Shown here piece after piece: positions 7,501 through 8,933 of a stretch of 8,933 nt of DNA. Origin of the DNA: Rhodoferax sp. (lineage in GTDB: Bacteria > Pseudomonadota > Gammaproteobacteria > Burkholderiales > Burkholderiaceae_C); assembly GCA_026785765.1 (NCBI GenBank), contig JAJAZK010000210.1:1-8933 (forward strand), read 5' to 3'. Both the position numbers and the translations under genes were made by a program. Below the pieces are notes generated by a model. That model was given only the letters and a program-made list of their open reading frames with translations. It was not told the DNA's origin and did no database searches. Each line of letters opens with the position of its first letter. Within the stretch, counting starts at the first letter, position 1.

Positions 7501-8933
7501 TGTAGAGCCCGAGGTTGAAGCGCTCGCTCAGGTCGCCGCTCAGCATCTCGCGGTCTATCAGTGCCTGCGGCCCGGCGATCGGGTCGTGTTCATAATGGCC
7601 AACCATGATCGGCTGCGACACGAAGCGCAGGTCCGTCGCCTTGACCGTGACTTGCAGGCGGCGCTTGGTACGCGGCGGCACGCGGTTGCGCAGAGAGCCG
7701 CCCATGAGCCCGCGCTGCAGCGCGTCGGCATCGTCGGCGATGGGCGGGCCGGCGTCGTAGCTCACTGGGGTCGGCTGCTCGATTGCACGCACTGCCGCAG
7801 GCTGCATGGACAGGCGCGATGTGGTGCCAGAGGTCAACAGTTCGATCAGGGCAGGAAAGTGCTCCCTCGTCGCGGGCAGGTCGCCGTGTTCGGCCGCCAT
7901 GTAGTAATACGCGCCGATACCGCCGATACGGCCCGACTCCCAGGTGACAGTGCCGTCGCCGCGCGTCGTGCCGACCATCTTCAGGCGGCCGCCTTCTTCG
8001 CGTACGCCGCAGGGCGTGTTGCGTGCGGTGCCGAAGACGTACACGCTTTTGCTCTCGTACCCGGCGGGTAGCGCTGGCTTGGCCGTGCCATCGGCGGTCC
8101 AGAGCCAGCTCGCCGAATCGAGCACCGCATGCGAAGGCTGACCGACCCGTCCGTTGCCGAACCAGAGGTCGCGCACCTTGTCCTTGAGACCGACCCAGGT
8201 CTCGGCCTTCTGGAAATCCAGCAGCTCGCCGCCGCCATCCTGGCCCTGGAAGATGTCCTTGAAGCCGGGCTTGGGCAGCAGTTGCAGCGCGCCACGAAAA
8301 CCGGCCACGATGTCCAGTACCTGCTGCATGTCGTGCGCCATATCCAGCCGCACCAGCGTGCGCAAGGTGTCGCCCTTGCCGATCAGGTTTTCTACCATCG
8401 AGTGCGCGCCCTGGTTCGGCGTGCCCAGCATCACCAGCCGCGCGCCGTCGCGTGCCATCAGCTCGTCCATCACCGCACGGCGCTTGTGGATGGTGGCGCG
8501 CACCACCAGCCCGCCCAGGCTGTGCGCCAACAGGCGGATCGGCTGCTTCGTTTCCTTCAGCAAGCGGTCCAGCAAGGCGCCGAAACGCTCGGCCAGCACG
8601 TCCAGCGGCTGGCGCCAGTCGTAGGCGAATCGCTCCACCCGGTGGCTGTTGGCCAGTTCCGCGCACAACTTCCCGTAGAACATGGCGAACAGGTCGTCGG
8701 CTTCGACATCGGCCTGTGCGAACGCGATCTTCACAAGGCCACCTTTGGCAATGTCCAGCGGGTCGAACCAGACGCGGTCGTCCTTGCCGCGTTTCAGATG
8801 CGAGCCCATGACACCCGGCAGCACAATGACCAGCGGCCGGTCCACCGCGGCGGTATCGCGCGTCGATGCAGCCAGCAGTGTGTCGGCATATTCGGCTGGG
8901 CTGGGCAGCGCGCGGAAGGCGTCGATCAGCGCC
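4544..8933 (-). CDS. Alpha/beta hydrolase-CHAT protease multidomain fusion (5' end outside window)
   Basis: The frame stays open from TAA (4546-4544) to the right edge. Residue numbers here count from a GTG at 8845, giving 1433 residues plus 29 plausible codons upstream (ALIDAFRALPSPAEYADTLL...). Order of parts: (1) ~1-340, a PGAP1/LCAT-like alpha/beta hydrolase with PGVMGSHL, nucleophile Ser109 in AHSLGG, Asp297 in GDGTV and His320 in AAEHG. (2) ~350-395, a linker. (3) ~395-770, an unnamed middle region with MVGHYEHDPI, LGLYTGPLGTA and GAIVTGLG blocks, a pattern I recall upstream of other CHAT domains. (4) ~780-1000, a CHAT caspase-like protease with His867 in HIAAHG and Cys911 in VFLNCCHLG. 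(5) ~1020-1380, helical with one TPR-like unit (1066-1103). (6) ~1384-1433, a basic Lys/Arg/Ala/Pro tail. No signal peptide is visible. CHAT proteases cleave partner proteins, often in conflict or death systems; both enzymatic modules look intact. Partners and trigger are unknown. Confidence 0.85.
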   Translation of the reverse strand, partial: ALIDAFRALPSPAEYADTLLAASTRDTAAVDRPLVIVLPGVMGSHLKRGKDDRVWFDPLDIAKGGLVKIAFAQADVEADDLFAMFYGKLCAELANSHRVERFAYDWRQPLDVLAERFGALLDRLLKETKQPIRLLAHSLGGLVVRATIHKRRAVMDELMARDGARLVMLGTPNQGAHSMVENLIGKGDTLRTLVRLDMAHDMQQVLDIVAGFRGALQLLPKPGFKDIFQGQDGGGELLDFQKAETWVGLKDKVRDLWFGNGRVGQPSHAVLDSASWLWTADGTAKPALPAGYESKSVYVFGTARNTPCGVREEGGRLKMVGTTRGDGTVTWESGRIGGIGAYYYMAAEHGDLPATREHFPALIELLTSGTTSRLSMQPAAVRAIEQPTPVSYDAGPPIADDADALQRGLMGGSLRNRVPPRTKRRLQVTVKATDLRFVSQPIMVGHYEHDPIAGPQALIDREMLSGDLSERFNLGLYTGPLGTATSVLRVPNEYERRRGSLTGAIVTGLGRYDGALSLPALTEAVRTGVLRFLLQTADVLGKSEREMSLATLLLGYNSSANLTIAASVEALVRGVIEANAKFYETTRLNIRVTRLDIVELYLDTAITAVYALRQLGPRLASMAERMGTSLQLRGELEKGDGYRQRLFDGPGYSYWPRLIITDANRPAEDCGNMAAVARSQGAGRDASRVVLAERLHFLYVGQRARAESVMHQRQPGLIEKMVRQQIGTPVWQEDFGRMLFQLMVPHDFKEAARQLDRVVLVVDSATANLPWELMLADDPLRNDGDKRPLALRTAVVRQLSSTNFRRQVREGIDRTALVIGNPSSEGFALAFPGTPQRPMSAPPPLPGAESEATAVAAVFKGLGYEVVHVIGDEAPAKDVLAALYRRPYRFMHIAAHGVFDLLHSDGLRRSGVLLSDGLLITAAEIAAMETVPEVVFLNCCHLGTVEFGREGNKLAASVSRELIDIGVRCVVVAGWAVSDDKAQRFGEAFYEHLLLRRRPFGDAVFEARKVVWDLDKSDITWGAFQAYGEPGWLAEPRADGAGGPDLDAAFASPEELLDELARIRAELSRKRDRQDERASRAQAQRIERMLKDRCPPGWLLFPQLLSAIGATWYDLNLLEKARASYLLAVQAEDHAGQVPIRDIEKLSNIEARLGERRGTLNGSTGSAGEPESGQALIETAIGRLDGLNTLLSVRAQTGSALAPPFNAERSALLGSAYKRLAGLHAQRILGPKTSATDLAASGKAMAAALAASSAAYRAAERNSGNGQFSPYHALNRLAIEALAPEAADSPRAAAIEVAHQCANAATQAKPSGIVDPWDEIMQAEALLVERLLDGTLGSTGDAGQAVLNEIAGAYELSLSNVIVKPSQIDSMESQMELLSRFADALSLTGDDPKRRLPLRRIADRLLDLAKRLHPGRKSRSDRPANTPALVPAPRAATATKSTARKKAPAKRAPVPNPKSRRK

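Noticed and set aside
5012..8071. Very long open frame on the + strand (over 1000 codons) opposite the CHAT fusion.
   Set aside because: Its translation has no recognisable domain and is rich in Arg, Gln, His, Val and Ala, as expected for the complement of a GC-rich gene. The minus strand here carries clear hydrolase and CHAT motifs.
1..8933. CRISPR arrays, tRNA or rRNA genes, insertion sequences and attachment sites.
   Set aside because: No spaced identical repeats, RNA-gene signatures, transposase motifs or flanking direct repeats were seen.

Overview
The window is GC-rich (roughly two thirds G+C by eye). Codon usage and protein style suggest a betaproteobacterium of the Burkholderiales/Comamonadaceae type, but no taxonomic marker is present, so this is inference. 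It holds three largely complete genes, two genes cut by the window edges, and one broken gene remnant.

Left part (1-2749, + strand). The end of an FtsH-like M41 metalloprotease is followed by a 158-bp gap. Next comes a complete TonB-dependent outer-membrane receptor that closely resembles Escherichia coli YncD/PqqU, the receptor linked to uptake of pyrroloquinoline quinone.

Middle part (2750-4543). Reading leftwards on the minus strand are a GH19 endolysin/chitinase-like lysozyme with an N-terminal peptidoglycan-binding-like region (3097-3885) and, 18 bp further on, the first ~75 codons of a conserved nucleotide-processing/TIR-like domain. That remnant carries an in-frame TAG and stops matching its family near 2857. 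Diverging from the lysozyme gene on the + strand is a small protein with two PGDYG-type repeats (4031-4420). The 145-bp divergent spacer holds a recognisable promoter and a strong ribosome binding site for the lysozyme gene.

Right part (4544-8933, - strand). One very long reading frame (at least 1462 codons, still open at the right edge) encodes a fusion of a serine alpha/beta hydrolase (lipase/PGAP1-like, Ser-Asp-His), a conserved but unnamed middle region, a caspase-like CHAT protease domain with His/Cys dyad, a helical TPR-like region, and a basic Ala/Lys/Pro tail. This is the most unusual item in the window. CHAT proteases commonly act in bacterial conflict or programmed-death systems. 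The fused lipase, the nearby cell-wall hydrolase and the remnant of a domain often seen in such loci suggest an accessory conflict/defence islet from about 2857 to beyond the right edge. That joint role is inference; no mobile-element genes, tRNAs, CRISPR arrays or attachment sites were seen.
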